A stretch of 64,000 nucleotides of DNA from Nitzschia sp. pyKryTriq1. Lineage: Eukaryota; Bacillariophyta; Bacillariophyceae; Bacillariales; Bacillariaceae. Shown one piece after another: positions 1 to 11,819 of this stretch. The DNA lies in contig OY101125.1 of assembly GCA_956465555.1 (NCBI GenBank), positions 188,501-252,500 of the forward strand. Reading direction: 5' to 3'. A model generated the notes under the pieces. The model was not told the DNA's origin. It made no database searches and worked only from the letters and a program-made list of their open reading frames with translations. How positions within the stretch are numbered: position 1 is the first letter of the stretch; every line of letters begins with the position of its first letter. The position numbers and the translations under genes were made by a program.

Positions 1-118
1 AGGAAGAGGATACACTCGACATCACTTCGAAACAGCTGTTGGGTTGATTGATCCGGCATCGCTATCATGTTCATCTTGTGCTATTAGTTCATCTTAGGAA
101 GCAACTTTTTTTACTGCA

Positions 119-2468
119 TCATCGACGAGTTTCGACATGACCAGCGAAGTTCACCGCTTTGCTGGGGCTCTGTCTTTGGTCGTGCCTATGTAAAGATGCA
201 TTGTCGTCCGAGTCATCGGAAGTATCTCCGTGTCCTTCTGGAAGAGGCAGCCGATTGAGTCTCTGTATTGAGCGATATCCCCCAAAGACGACAAGAGCAG
301 CGAATCCAAGGCAGACACCCAGGACGACAGTATCCCGGTGTAGAAGTAGCTCTGCGACAGAAGGTTCTTCGCCGAGCTCTTCTTGAACCGCGACAAATAA
401 ATTAAACATGCAAAGATGAACCACTGATCCCCAGAATACAGATCGGCTAAGTCCGATGTGAACTAGGGCTCGCTTCTTGCTGTTGAACCACTTCTCCAAC
501 ATCTCAGTCGGTAAAGCTCGTCCTCGTTCGTCGAAAGCCTCCAAGAATTTGATCTTCTCCGTAGTGCCATCCTCAGTCTTGATTTCCATACCGAGATCGG
601 TCGGTACCCAAAGGAATTCTCCTGCACACACGATAAATGGGTCAGCCAAGGCCATCAAGGACAGCCCATAATTGGCTACTGCAAATTTCACTACCAAAAG
701 TGCCAAGAAGCCACTCGCTACCCAAAGGTCCCACCAATCTGTCTCTGTTTCTGGCGCAGACTCGAACACAAGCCTTCTCGCCGCTGTCGCATTGGTGCAA
801 ATAGAGGTATTTCCAAGAAAAGTGATATTCTCGTTCGGTGTGTAGAGCATGCCTAATATACCGTATACACAAATAGAGAACCAAAACGACACGCATTGAA
901 TGAGATGATGTGGAAATGCTTTGACGCACTTCATGGCCCGGACAAAACTTACAGTCGCTACCAGAGTATCCGTCTTCACAGACCTCAATAGGAACGTCAA
1001 ATCCTATCCTGGTCGCATTCTGAAGAAAGGCTTCTCGAATCCCTGACATGTGCTGGTTCGGGAAGGGGCAGCCACAATCGTCCTCGAAATGCACTACTTC
1101 CTTCAAGGTATCAATGATCGTGATTGCCGAAGAGCGGAACTGTGGTACCATTGGCACCAACTCTTCACATATCTCATTCAGTACCCATTGTCGATCCAGC
1201 AGATAGTCAGCGTCAACAAAACAAGGATCTCCGGCCCGCAGATTGTTCACAAACAATCGAATATCTGGGCTGTACCAAATGCCTCGAAAATATTCAACAC
1301 CCCACCATGCGGCAACAACAATACAAATAAAATATGGCTTTTGGACGCCAAATAAGAATCGTTTGATACCAGCCCATGCTGGCATCCGAAATAGGATCAA
1401 TGGCGAGGGGAAGAAGAGTGCAAGACACTGGTACCCAATGTACAGATAGCTGGCAACATCCACTTGGAACAAAATCTTCTCGGCTGTTTTCGTGGCAGTC
1501 GAAACAACGTTTTCAGGCACAGACACTGGGAAGCCCATAGTATAATTTCGACGTCGTTGTTCCGCGAATTGAAATTGATGGAATCGGTAGTCGTCCAGTT
1601 CTTGTTCATCTTCTGCCGTATGCTTTGGACATGGATAGGGGAAGGAGATGCACACCTCCCCACAGAATCTCTCACCGGCAAGGCCAGTTGCTTCGAATAC
1701 GATAGAATCCGGCAAAGTAGGACAGTCACACACCTCGGAGATGCATTCTCGACTCTGAGCTGCATCAATGGCTGCTTCAAGCGCCTTTTCGCAGTAACCT
1801 GGGAAGAACGAGCCCTGCTTCGTCCAGTCCTCCTTCTTGCCGGATACGACACCCGCGTTGGGGCATTGGAATGGCGGAACTCCGTACAATGCAGTGTCAT
1901 TGATAAGAGCTTGGTGAAAATTGGACATCAAGCCGAATTGTTGCCTCGCAGTTTCCAAGTTTGTCATGGTGAGCAGGCTCTGCCTTAATTCAGCAACCCC
2001 TGCATCTTTTATCTCGGCCACGCATAAATCTGCTTCGAGGGTTGAAAGCGAAACCCCTAGCTGTTCGGTCACAAGATCGGGGGAGAGTAAAATAGTGGCA
2101 ATCATTACGAATATGCAAGTTGTCCAAATGCCCAAATTATAGGGAATGGGACTCCAACCCGGGAATCTTTTTACGCGCATGGATTCTAATTTCACCGTCC
2201 CCAAGACCCACGCAAATGCAAAATCTTGGTTCATCACGAGCGCATCATTGAACATTTCGGCTAGTGCTTGAAAGTTGTTGGATATGATATCACTGGAATG
2301 TTTCAACTCTTCCTGTTCTTTTTCCAACGCTGTGACCGCCGAGACGCTGCTCTCCATTTGGCTTTTACGGTTCGTCCACCGACGCATCGCTCGGATCACG
2401 AAGTAGTTCACTATGAAGCACACGTCCAGCATTAGCAAGACGCCAAGCATCCCGAAAGAAACCCCCAT
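119..2468 (-). CDS. Multi-pass membrane protein with large Cys-rich ectodomain, two exons
   Basis: Two overlapping reading frames join cleanly: exon 1 is 2468-953, a 100-bp GTAAGT...TAG intron covers 952-853, and exon 2 is 852-119. The junction rebuilds a Cys codon (phase 1) and gives 749 aa. The start is the ATG at 2468, directly followed by a hydrophobic stretch (residues about 6-25). Further membrane segments are seen near residues 110-132, 335-355 and 365-385 and three in exon 2. Between them lie Cys-rich regions with several N-x-S/T sites; the one just before the intron reads CEDGYSGSDC, like the end of an EGF module. The tail is short, acidic and Ser/His-rich. I do not recognise the family; multi-pass proteins of this type with long Cys-rich loops are common in stramenopile genomes. 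Function unknown. The intron is well supported by phase and by continuity of sequence character on both sides. Confidence 0.72.
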
Positions 2469-3193
2469 GGTTGCAAAGGATAGAGGGATAGCTACTGGTA
2501 GCTTGACTTAACGGTAGATACTACTATTGTTCCTGACCCTGATCGTTTCTGGTGGTGAGATCCGAGATCCTGTTGTCGGGCGCACATAATACCGATAGTC
2601 TATCCTCGTACCTACATAATACCGCGGTATATCTGAGATACGGCATCGCGTATCATCTCGTGCGCGTCCTCTTGGAATTGTGGCATTTGGCGAGGTGTCT
2701 AGTGCACCGACCGGCGCGCACCATTCTGGATTTCGATACTAAAATTCAAAATTAACGCTTCTTTAGAAACTACTTTTTACTATGACGTTGAAAGGCGGTT
2801 ATTAATTTCAGGTCGATGATGAAGGTGCGCTTAGAAAATCCGAAAGAGAGGAAAACGCAACAAAAAGAGAAAAGAAATCAAATCAAGCCTCTCGCAGCCC
2901 TACCGGTAGTTGTGTAAAAGTACCATACGTACATATATATGCAGGATACTGAAGCTGTTTCTCACGAAAGTCCCAGCATGAGACAAACAACGCAAATGGA
3001 GAACCACTATGGTACTTGTACTCGGACTGCTAGTATCAACAGTACGGCTACAAACATGCGGGCGGACCGGTACTTGTATTACCGAGGAAGAATGAATCAT
3101 CATCATCATCAGCATCATCACCACCCCTGTGAGATCTATCGGATCCTTGATTACACTTTTGTGACCTTTGTCCTACAGTATTATTGATGATAG
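2469..3193. other. Intergenic, divergent promoter region
   Basis: Spacer between two divergently transcribed genes, so it should hold both promoters. Visible items are a perfect palindrome ATACCGCGGTAT near 2619, a TACCGGTA palindrome near 2900, a purine-rich stretch at 2840-2880 and a CATCATCATCA run near 3098-3120. The short open frames here have no coding character. Confidence 0.5.
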
Positions 3194-4318
3194 ATGCAAA
3201 TATCGACTATGCATTTCTCTCCCTTGTTCAAGAGTGCCCGCACGATTGGATGTTCGGTTTGGTTTCTCCTTGGTTCCCTTGTTTTTCTGCTACTCCAAAT
3301 CGGGACACTACAACGATCAATCTTCCTCGAAAGGAGTACTCGTTATTCAAAAGCATCCAACCACTATCACGAAGATTCGGAGGGCGACGAGGACTCAGTA
3401 TGGGTACAAATGACAGCTAGCTTGGAATACGAGTCGGACCTTATCCCCCACACCATTGATCACTACGTCAACAAGCTCGGCGCCGACCCAAATTTTGTCC
3501 TACTTGCCCTCCATCACACTGATTACTCCTCGAAAGAGAATAACGCAACGGATCATCTCTTTGAGGAAGTCGAAATGAAATACCGAAAAGAATACGGGCT
3601 GCGCCATTTTTATCGATGGGGTGGAACATATGACTCCAATCGACTCTGGGAGACGAGACAGACCCATCGTGCGTTGGTCAATCTGCAGCCATGTGATTGG
3701 ATTGTTCGGTCGGACGCGGACGAATTCCCCGATATCCCGGGGAATGATTTGAGACAATTTTTGAAGAACGTTGGCGTCCAAGGGTATGACTCTGTCTTTG
3801 GCAAGTTCAATGATCGAGTCGCCCTGGAAGGTGTTCTGACGAACATTTCTTCCGCTCCTCCTAGTTTGAGTGAGCAATTTCCACTGTCGTGCAACCTAAC
3901 AGAAGCGATTGCGGGGGGCGACGTCCTCAAGGCGGTAGCCTTTCGTGGATATCACAAAGAAAATCGAGGGGGGCACCACCTCCTGCAGACGTCTAGACAG
4001 GCTCCTGAATTCCGAAAAGAGATTGGGTCGGACCATTGCGGCTATCCGCCAGTGATACGAATCAATCATTACAAATGGATTTCTAGTGTTTTCCAAAAGA
4101 TCCTCACTCGATACGAACGCTACAAAGAGCTAAACATGGGACACTATGTGCAGTCAGAACGTCTGATTGGTCACATACAAAAGCATAACGGCAGGATAGG
4201 AGTTGATGATCTGAATTGTACAATGATGAATTCCTTGACGACCAGGACACTCATCAACTATGAAACAATATACGTTGATGGAGTTAGCTGCCAAAGTCTA
4301 AATCAGACTTGTCATTAA
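3194..4318 (+). CDS. Type II membrane glycosyltransferase, GT2/GT92-like
   Basis: Single-exon 374-aa protein. A short cytoplasmic N-terminus is followed by a signal anchor (about residues 20-37, WFLLGSLVFLLLQIG), then a lumenal catalytic region. The motif DWIVRSDADEF around residue 174 is the metal- and nucleotide-sugar-binding acidic cluster of the glycosyltransferase 2-like family (Pfam Glyco_tranf_2_4 type). The segment INHYKWISSVFQKILTRYE and the closing Cys residues are also typical of that family. Several N-x-S/T sites are present. Likely a Golgi enzyme adding sugar to protein or polysaccharide; donor and acceptor cannot be told. An in-frame stop immediately before the ATG fixes the start. 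It is convergent with the prolyl 4-hydroxylase gene downstream (about 150 bp between stops). Confidence 0.85.
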   Translation: MQISTMHFSPLFKSARTIGCSVWFLLGSLVFLLLQIGTLQRSIFLERSTRYSKASNHYHEDSEGDEDSVWVQMTASLEYESDLIPHTIDHYVNKLGADPNFVLLALHHTDYSSKENNATDHLFEEVEMKYRKEYGLRHFYRWGGTYDSNRLWETRQTHRALVNLQPCDWIVRSDADEFPDIPGNDLRQFLKNVGVQGYDSVFGKFNDRVALEGVLTNISSAPPSLSEQFPLSCNLTEAIAGGDVLKAVAFRGYHKENRGGHHLLQTSRQAPEFRKEIGSDHCGYPPVIRINHYKWISSVFQKILTRYERYKELNMGHYVQSERLIGHIQKHNGRIGVDDLNCTMMNSLTTRTLINYETIYVDGVSCQSLNQTCH

Positions 4319-4472
4319 AAGGGAATGATGCGCTAAGGAGTGTATATATTTCTTTATGAAATTAGCCAACCGATAATATCGTGACGATAGCTTTGAATAT
4401 TGAATCTTCCGGTTGATGAGGCATTTCATCTTCGATCTTGACGATATATATTGTACCGTATTGAAGAGAGCC

Positions 4473-5719
4473 TTACACGCACGTCTTGGCAAACGCATCG
4501 GAAAAGTCTCTCTGATGGACCCATATATTCGCACCGAATTTCAAGCCTCCTTCTACAGGTAAAGCTTCGTGATCCGTCCTTCCATCCATTTTGGTAGGGT
4601 CGGAATCCAGCACACTGGGCCAGATGAGAACGCGTCCTGTCTTGGGAGTGATATCCAAGCCGCCACCGCCTGCTCGTCTTATTGAGTTGAACCGCGTCCC
4701 TCCTCCCGCCGGAACATCATTTAGATAAATGTAGACTGTCAAAATCCGATTGCCTTGAGGCCGATATAACTCTTTTGGATTGTAGTCATGGTGTCGCTTG
4801 TAGTACTCACCGACCTGATATTTCAAGAGCTGAAAATCTGTCGAGATAAGTATATTACATGCAGTCAGTGTGAGCAAGGAAGAAAGTGTTTGTGAGGGGT
4901 CCTATCGTCTAGAAAGTTTGTGTTCAGGAGATACGGACAATACGACGTACATTCGTAGTGTATTCTTGAAATACCCAACATCGCTTCTAGCCGGTCCAGG
5001 ACAGCCTGTGTGACTTGATCCTCGTAGCATCCCTCCAGGCACCAAGCGTTGGTGGACGTTCGAAAATCCGAAACTATGGTGTCCATAGTCCCATCTGGCA
5101 GTATTTTACCCGCATCCACGGATCTTTCGAATTCCCTTTTGTGTCCCCAGTCGATGAGTGTCTGACACTCTTGCTCCGACAAAAAGTCATCGATCGTCAA
5201 TACCCAGGGTTCTTCCGACCAGACGACGGCGTTGTAGTCGCGGACGATCCGTTTCATGAGCGCATCCACCTTGCCCGTTTCGTTCCAAACAAGTTGCTTT
5301 GGATCAAAGGGGCACCTCAAAGTCCAGTCTAGTTGATCGCAAGACTGGCAGGATGGAGCACATTTGTAGCGCATGTAAGAAGGGTTATTGTCGCACTCGC
5401 CGAGCGCTGCCCACTGACTGCAGTGCGCGTGGTCGAACTTGCACTTGCCCCACACGTTTTGGTACGCAGCGTCTACCAGGACCACCTCCTTCATGTACCT
5501 TTCTGCTGCTCGATAATTTGCCAGCGCACCGGGATTGTCCTGGAGGTCTTGCTCGACTCCCCAATCATCACCATGAGAAGGAGAGGCGCAAGTTGCATCG
5601 TCTACAGAGCAGCTTCCCCCGCCTTCCCCCGCCTCGGCGCCATGAATTGCAGCTAAATCTGCAAGAAGTAGAAGAAGCGGAAGAAAAGTCAACACGACCC
5701 ATTGCGATATCCACAGCAT
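4473..5719 (-). CDS. Prolyl 4-hydroxylase (2OG-Fe(II) oxygenase) with ShK domain, two exons
   Basis: Exon 1 is 5719-4951, intron 4950-4838 (113 bp, GTACGT...CAG, phase 1), exon 2 4837-4473; 377 aa. Residues 1-27 form a signal peptide. A ShKT-type six-Cys module follows at about residues 95-130 (CKFDHAHC...CAPSCQSC), as in plant and algal P4Hs although usually C-terminal there. The catalytic jelly-roll has the iron triad HxD (in YYKRHHDYNP) and the distal His of TDHEALPVEGG, with the 2-oxoglutarate Lys in GLKFGANIWVHQR. The junction gives HYEYFQLLKYQVGEYYK, matching the conserved strand before HxD, which supports the intron strongly. It should hydroxylate peptidyl proline in the ER; the many Pro-rich secreted proteins in this window are plausible substrates (inference). 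Confidence 0.92.
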
Positions 5720-6292
5720 TGTGAGATGTGGGACTTCTAGCTAGCTATACGAGTTCTCTTGTGGAGTTGTTCTGTAGTACCTGTATACTCGTGCTGAATG
5801 TGAAGATCCCGTCATCTTTGCCGTCGTATTATTCATAATATCATCGTCGCCATCGCCGCATCATCTTTCGAATTTCGCCTGCCAGCAACGTTCAACGTCG
5901 GTCTGTTGTACGTGTAAAGCGGAAGGTTCGTGTAAAGCGCTGGCCGATGCCCTATCCGGCGCGCTAGGTCAATTCATTGAATCCATTCCTGTAGCATGTA
6001 TATTTGCATGCACGCTCGCCCTACGTGACATGGCACATTTCTTTATATGCCCTCGCATTTATTAAATGTGCCCGGAAAAAACACAGAAAATCGCCGATCT
6101 CCTGCTTCGGCGATTTCATTCTGCTCCGTCCGTCACAAAATCCGACACTGAAGAAGAATCGGCGAAACTTCTGTGATCATACTTTCCTTGTTCCAAGGCA
6201 GAGCGTTGCTCAATACTTTATCATTCGAACGAAGTTTCCTCAACACAAAAAAATCGTGTGACAAGAAAAATAAGGCAATCATCAACAAAAGA
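5720..6292. promoter_or_regulatory. Divergent intergenic region, prolyl hydroxylase and mucin-like gene 1
   Basis: Spacer between divergent starts at 5719 and 6293, so it should contain both promoters. I see no confident TATA or named element. The stretch 6100-6290 is A-rich close to the mucin-like start, consistent with a 5' leader. Short open frames here look non-coding. Confidence 0.4.
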
Positions 6293-8409
6293 ATGGTGTT
6301 GCTGAAAACCCGCGTTTCGGCTTCGTACTTGGTGGTGCTTCTTCTGATTCTCGGATGCGGTTCGGCGGTCGGAAGTGGTCCGAAAAATGCCGCAGTACGC
6401 AACGACGAAAAGAGTAAAGAACAGCGTTTCTTGGACGAGTTGGACAAATTTGACAGTTTCTTTGACGTGGATACTGCAGCTGGCGGCGAACGAAACCATC
6501 CCGGTGGCGGCTATCCTGCTCCATCAAATCCTCCCTACGGAGCGTACTTTCCAGGAGACTATGGCGATGGAATGATGAGTATGCCAACGCACAAACCATC
6601 GCCAACCCAGACACCACCACCGGTAATGACGCCCACACCACTACCAACTCTTCCTCCACCACCAACCTCTCCTCCGACGTTGCCAACAACACCGCGCCCA
6701 ACTTCGGGCCCAGTAGCCCGTCCAACGGTTCCCCCATATCCGGCTCCTACTTTGAAACCGACCAGGGCGCCCACTCCACCCACCATCGCTCCAACCGCAT
6801 ATCCTACACGGGCTCCTGTCACTTATCCGCCTACACCGGCTCCTTTCACGTACGCACCTACACCGGCTCCTATTGCAACAGCAGCCCCTGTAACGCCAAA
6901 GCCAACAATGCCGCCGTATGGTCCTCCAGTAAGTTTTTTAAATGCATATTGTCGCTGGCCATTCATTTTATTTATTTCAAGCTAACGTTCCCAACAATAC
7001 TCCTGATGCAGCCCACTCCTCCACCTTATCCACTGCCGACAACTCCATATCCAACTCCATATCCGACTCCATATCCGACTCCATATCCGACCAGTTCCCC
7101 TACTGCAAATCCTACGGTTTCGCCCTCAGCAAGTCCCTCGGCGAGACCTTCTGCAAGCCCATCGACAGAAGTACCTTCGGCTAAACCGAGTGCATCACCT
7201 AGTGCGGCTCCTTCTGCTTCTCCATCGTCTTCTCCCACTCGCTCGCCTACAATCTCCCCGTCGCGTGCTCCATCTGTAAGCCCAACCATTAGTCCGTTCC
7301 CGAGTGCAAGCCCATCCGAAAGTGATGCGCCAAGCTTGGAGCCGTCGTCGAGCCAGGCCCCAAGTGACGAGCCCTCATCCTCGTTCAGTCCATCCGAAGA
7401 GCCTTCACTATCAGCAGAACCATCTGTGGGACCCACTTTTACTAATGCACCCAGTGAACAACCCAGCTCGTCGGCGGAACCCTCGACTTCGGTTGAGCCC
7501 TCAGAAATGCCAACCAAGGAAGAAACCGAAGACATCGTGGAGTTCACCGTTCGCTACAGCGACCTCAGCCTCACCCTTTTTGGTATTAAGGACCTAAAAA
7601 AAGGCGACGAGGGTGATTGGGAGGACATTACTGCCGAGTGCATCGAGGATTTCTTCGCAAGGGAACGTCGTATTGATATCGCTGTTACTTTGGAGATCTC
7701 GAAGGTCAATGGCCGCATGATCAATCGCACGGATACGCGAGCACTCGAAGAGGAAGTCCTCCTGCGAAAATCTTCTAAAAAAGATTATGAAGCCGAGATC
7801 GAATATGACATGGAGGTGCGTATGTCGTTCGATGCCCGTGAGATTGAAATTGGTGACCTAGCTACTCAGTGGCTTGATCTTGAAGTCGACCGAGATGCTT
7901 ATGTGGAAAAGCTTAATGGCAACAAGGAGTTTGAGGACGTTATCCGCGTGAGTGAGGTCACTGGGACGGGTCTTCCACCGAGTTCGATCAACGAACTCGT
8001 TCCTCTTGTTGTCAATGTGGACCCAATTGAGATGACGTTGTTTGGAATTGACACCTTTCAGGGCGCTACTCGAGGAAGATGGAAGGTTGCCACTAGAAGC
8101 TTCGTGGAAGACTTCGTCTCCAGAAACGGAGGCCAGTTTGATGTTGAGCGTTTCACAACGAATTTCCCTGCCAACCCAGTGGGTGCGCGGCGACAAAACT
8201 CGGTCATCCTTACCTACGACCAAAGGTTTACCTTTAGTACCAGTCGTGAGTCCTCGATACCCGAATTGGTGCAGAAGCTAACAGCTTTGCCCTTCTGTGC
8301 CGGGGCCGCAAGAGAAAGATATGTCAACCGCTTTTTGAACCCTCAAGAGGGGTTGGAAGATGTTACCGGGAGCAGCCGAGTCCGGGGCACCGATTTCAAT
8401 TGCCCTTAG
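6293..8409 (+). CDS. Secreted mucin-like protein 1 (Pro-Thr/Pro-Ser rich with duplicated C-terminal domain)
   Basis: Exon 1 6293-6928, intron 6929-7011 (83 bp, GTAAGT...GCAG, phase 0), exon 2 7012-8409; 677 aa. Start chosen at MVLLKT because it begins a clean signal peptide (to about residue 27). A short acidic propeptide-like stretch, then a PT-rich region (about 95-215), PTPYPTPY repeats and a long PS-rich region (about 230-385). The rest holds two related modules starting near residue 386 (VEFTVRYSDLSLTLFGIKDL) and 548 (VDPIEMTLFGIDTF), each continuing with W...T...(C/F)(I/V)EDF. The same module pair is in the three downstream paralogues. Likely O-glycosylated and hydroxylated cell-surface or matrix protein; exact function unknown. 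It is the most divergent of the four and has a different N-terminus, so it is not part of the recent duplication. Confidence 0.85.
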
Positions 8410-9778
8410 TAAAATTGCCATATTTTATGTAGCCATATTCCTGATTTGCCCGTCAATTGGCATTGCTGGATGTTTCTCCATTGTTCCACAACACTGCTGC
8501 CACCGTGTACCATTAGTTAGTATACCTCAATCACGATTCTTACTCTACACCAGACGATCTGTAACTTTATTGAAAATGCAGAATAGGACAGAAATATGCT
8601 ACACACGTGCAGTTCTTTTCTTGTTTTGCGCACTTGTTCCGCTGCGTTACGATGTACGAATATTCGTACCGGTAGTCTACAAATAGCAGCATAACTTTCT
8701 ACTTGTATGATGCCTCGTGTTTTCTCAAAACAGTATTCGAAGCCCGGGGGGCTACCGGTTAAGTACCAGTACAGGTACCAGTACCTGGTACGACTGTACA
8801 GTACCAGAATTATAGGTACTGTATTGAGTACAGTACCAGGTACTGGTACCATTGTCTAAAAGTAGTCAAACTCAATATCGTCTGCCATAGAGGCAGAAAT
8901 CCCAGCGATAAAATGTTACGAAATCCGAACAATGAGATTTTCAACCAAAACTATCGCGTGCTACACATGAATACTGGTACCGTTACGCACGGATAGATAG
9001 CTACTCTAGTAGAGTACGCCTCCTGCGATTTTGTCTTTTTAAAGAACGTGTCGTACGTAGAAGCCGCCCAGCATGCAATTTTGAACTTAATAAGCACGAT
9101 TGGCGGTAAACGCCACCTGTTGATGGGAGCGCCACCTGGGAAGGGGCACATATCCAATGGACGGCGGGGGCGGCGGCGGCGGCGGCGCCAATTAATTGTT
9201 TGAGACCGGCAGGCTAGAGCATGCTGGGAAATAGAGCAGGGGGGAAGAATCACGAGAGCAACCCCAACGGTAATGTACGTACGGTACGTACAAGTCTACT
9301 AGATAAAAAATAGCCCCTCTGTCTAATAGTCTCTACCGTACTACTGTAGGATCCTGTGTGTGTGTGTGTGGGGGGGGGGGGGGGGCAGACAGACTTACTG
9401 TAGCACGCGCACTCCCCTCCAGAAAACCCGTCAACGGATCCTTGGGCGATGCAAGCGATCTAAGTACCATATTTGATTACAAGAAAGGATGTCACAACTA
9501 TATCCTGAACTTTTAAATAACCATCGTTCAGACGATAGAGCGTCGCTAATGAGAAATATTTAGCTATGCTATCGTTCCAACGGAAATCTTGCATAGGTCA
9601 GCGCCGGCAGAGCTTCTCTAATTACACAAACTCAGTCAATATCGCTTTGTTCCTATCATTCCTAAATCCTCCTTTTCGTTTGGAATTTTGCATCTCGCAG
9701 AAATATTCATAATCTTTCTCGTCCCCCACAACTTCCTATCCCTCTCGATTATCAAATACCACAACATAGGAGTGTAGA
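8410..9778. other. Intergenic with GTAC-rich palindromes and a poly-G tract
   Basis: No gene seen. Near 8750-8850 the sequence is a thicket of GGTACC, AGTACT and GTACCAGTAC words on both strands that can fold into hairpins. At 9356-9386 there is a (GT)n run followed by a G tract of about 17. The last 240 bp before 9779 are the conserved upstream flank shared with mucin-like genes 3 and 4 and probably hold the promoter. Confidence 0.5.
9538..9778 (+). promoter_or_regulatory. Conserved upstream flank of mucin-like gene 2
   Basis: Begins with GAGCGTCGCTAATGAGAAAT and runs to the start codon. The same flank lies upstream of gene 3 (from 13501) and gene 4 (from 16323). It includes GCCAGCGCCGGCAGAG-like words, an AATTACACAAACTC box, a CGTTTGGAATTTTGC box and the ACAACATAGGAGTGTAGA leader just before the ATG. 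Part of the conservation reflects recent duplication, but copy 1 differs by several indels, so the preserved blocks are reasonable promoter candidates. Confidence 0.5.
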
Positions 9779-11569
9779 ATGAAGATGAAAATCGTCTTCC
9801 AAGCGTCCTTTCTCCTGTTTTTTAGTATTGGATGTGTTCAGGGAAAATCCTCTAACAATGATGTGGTGGTTGACGAGAGCGAAGACCGAGAAAGGCGGTT
9901 GCAATATGGACAGTACGCACCGGCGCCGGTTCCACCACCTCCAACGATGCCACCATATGGCCCGTAAGTGTTGAGAAAACATATGTGCTTTGCTGTTTTG
10001 GTGAAAGCTCAACACCGCAAGAATTCTCTGCTCTCCACAGCCCTCCAACGATTCCACCCTATGGCCCGTAAGTTTTGAGAAAACATATGTGTTTTGCTGT
10101 TTTGGTGAAAGCTCAACACCGCAAGAATTCTCTGCTCTCCACAGCCCTCCAACACCCCCGCCAGCGCAGTATTCACCACCGTAAGTTTGAAGAATGAGTA
10201 AATGGCGAAATGCTTTGTTTTTTGATCCGCAAAAATCTCATGACAGTTTTCCTTTTTTCATAGTCTGATGACACCTATACCGACTCAACAGCCGACAAAT
10301 GCGCCGACAACAAAGCCCACCGTTTCACCATCCGCGAGCCCGTCTAGTGCTCCCTCTGCCAAGCCGAGTGCATCGCCTAGTGCGTCACCTAGTGCATCAC
10401 CTAGTGCATCACCTAGTGCATCACCTAGTGCATCGCCTAGTGCTGCTCCCTCTGCTTCTCCATCTTCTTCCCCCAGCCGATCGCCTACGAACTTCCCGTC
10501 GCGTGCTCCATCTGTAAGCCCGAGCCAGTCCCCAAGTAACGAGCCTTCACTATCGATTGAGCCATCCCAAGCTCCTTCAGGGTCAGACGCTCCCAGCGAG
10601 GAACCAAGCTTCTCGGAGGACATTGTGGAGTTCACCGTTCGCTACAACGACCTCTGCGTCACTCTTTTCAATATCAAGGACTTACGAAAAGGCGACGAGG
10701 GTGATTGGGAGGACATTACTGCCGAGTGCATCGAGGATTTCTTCGATAGGAAACGTGGTATTGATATCGATGTTACGTTGGAGATCTCGAAGGTCAACGG
10801 CCGCATGATCAATCGTACAGATATCCTTATCAATAGCACAAATACTGGAACGCGAGGCCTCCAGTATGGACGACTCCAGAACATTATCCTGCGAGCTAAA
10901 GGAGACTCAGCAAAAGAAACAAAAGGTTCTATAAAGGAAGATGACGTCAAGATCTGTTATGACATGGAAGTGCGTATGTCATTCGATGAGGATGAGATTG
11001 AAATTGGAGACCTAGCTACTCAGTGGCTTGATCTTGAAGTCGACCGAGATGCTTATGTGGATAAGCTTCAAGGTTCCAACAACGATCGGTTGCAAGATGT
11101 TGACGATGTCAGCGAGGTGACCGGAAGGGGTCTTCCACCGTCAACAAACGAACTCGTTCCTCTTGTTGTCAATGTGGACCCAATCGAGATGACATTATTT
11201 GGAATCGACACGTTTCAGGGCGCTACTCGAGGAAGATGGAAGGTTGCCACTAGAAGCTTCGTGGAAGACTTCGTCTCCAGAAACGGAGGCCAGTTTGAAG
11301 TTGCACTTTTCGAAACGAACTTCCCCGCTGAACCTGCGGGCGACTCTCGACAAAATTCGGTCATCGTTACTTACGACCAAAGGTTTACGTTTCGTACGAG
11401 TCATGAATCCTCGATACCCTCATTGGTGCAGAAGCTAACAGCCTTGCCCTTCTGTACCGAGTCCGCTAGAGAAAGATACGTCGAGGACTATTTGAACGAT
11501 AATCGAGAGGGCTTGGAAGACGTCACTGGGAGCAGCCGAGTCCGGGGCACCGATTACGACTGCCCTTAA
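9779..11569 (+). CDS. Secreted mucin-like protein 2 (four exons, with duplicated micro-exon)
   Basis: Exons 9779-9963, 10041-10067 (27 nt), 10145-10180 (36 nt) and 10264-11569, all joined in phase 2; 517 aa. Introns are GTAAGT...AG of 77, 77 and 83 bp; the first two are almost the same sequence. Residues 1-22 are a signal peptide, followed by an acidic stretch and DRERRLQYG, where RRL matches the R-x-L processing site described for diatom silaffins and cingulins (inference). Then PP-rich micro-exons, PTQQPTNAPT, a run of PSAS repeats (five near-identical SPSA units), and the two-module C-terminal domain from about residue 201. Compared with gene 3 it lacks much of the SDEPS repeat region and has one extra micro-exon. 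Extracellular structural or adhesive role is likely; not proven. Confidence 0.85.
10041..10144 (+). repeat. 104-bp exon-intron unit duplicated inside mucin-like gene 2
   Basis: The last 27 nt of exon 1 plus the 77-bp intron 1 recur next door as exon 2 plus intron 2. The introns differ at about two positions; the exon pieces both encode PPTMPPYGP/PPTIPPYGP. Genes 3 and 4 have only one such intron, so the copy arose in this gene or was lost in the others. Confidence 0.85.
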
Positions 11570-11819
11570 AAAATATCTTGTACACCTTCTTTACTTGTTG
11601 CTTGTAATGACATGATGGATTCATGCTTCATACCTCTACTTCCACATGGCAACCGTCTAAATGAATGAGCCGTGTGACCCCAATAATCGCCATAATGCTT
11701 TGTGTCCCACTTAATAATAGTATTTTTCATTGATTCTATACCAAGAGTAATTGACGTAACTTTTCAGAAAAGAGAATATAGGACCTTATTGACTGTAGGT
11801 CAGCATCCTCCCCGATCTC
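11570..11819. other. Spacer between convergent genes
   Basis: 3' regions of mucin-like gene 2 and the methyltransferase gene. The same 250 bp, including the ACACCTTCTTTACTTGTTGC and CCGTGTG...CCCAATAATCG words, follows genes 3 and 4, which shows that the duplicated block extends through it. Confidence 0.6.
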
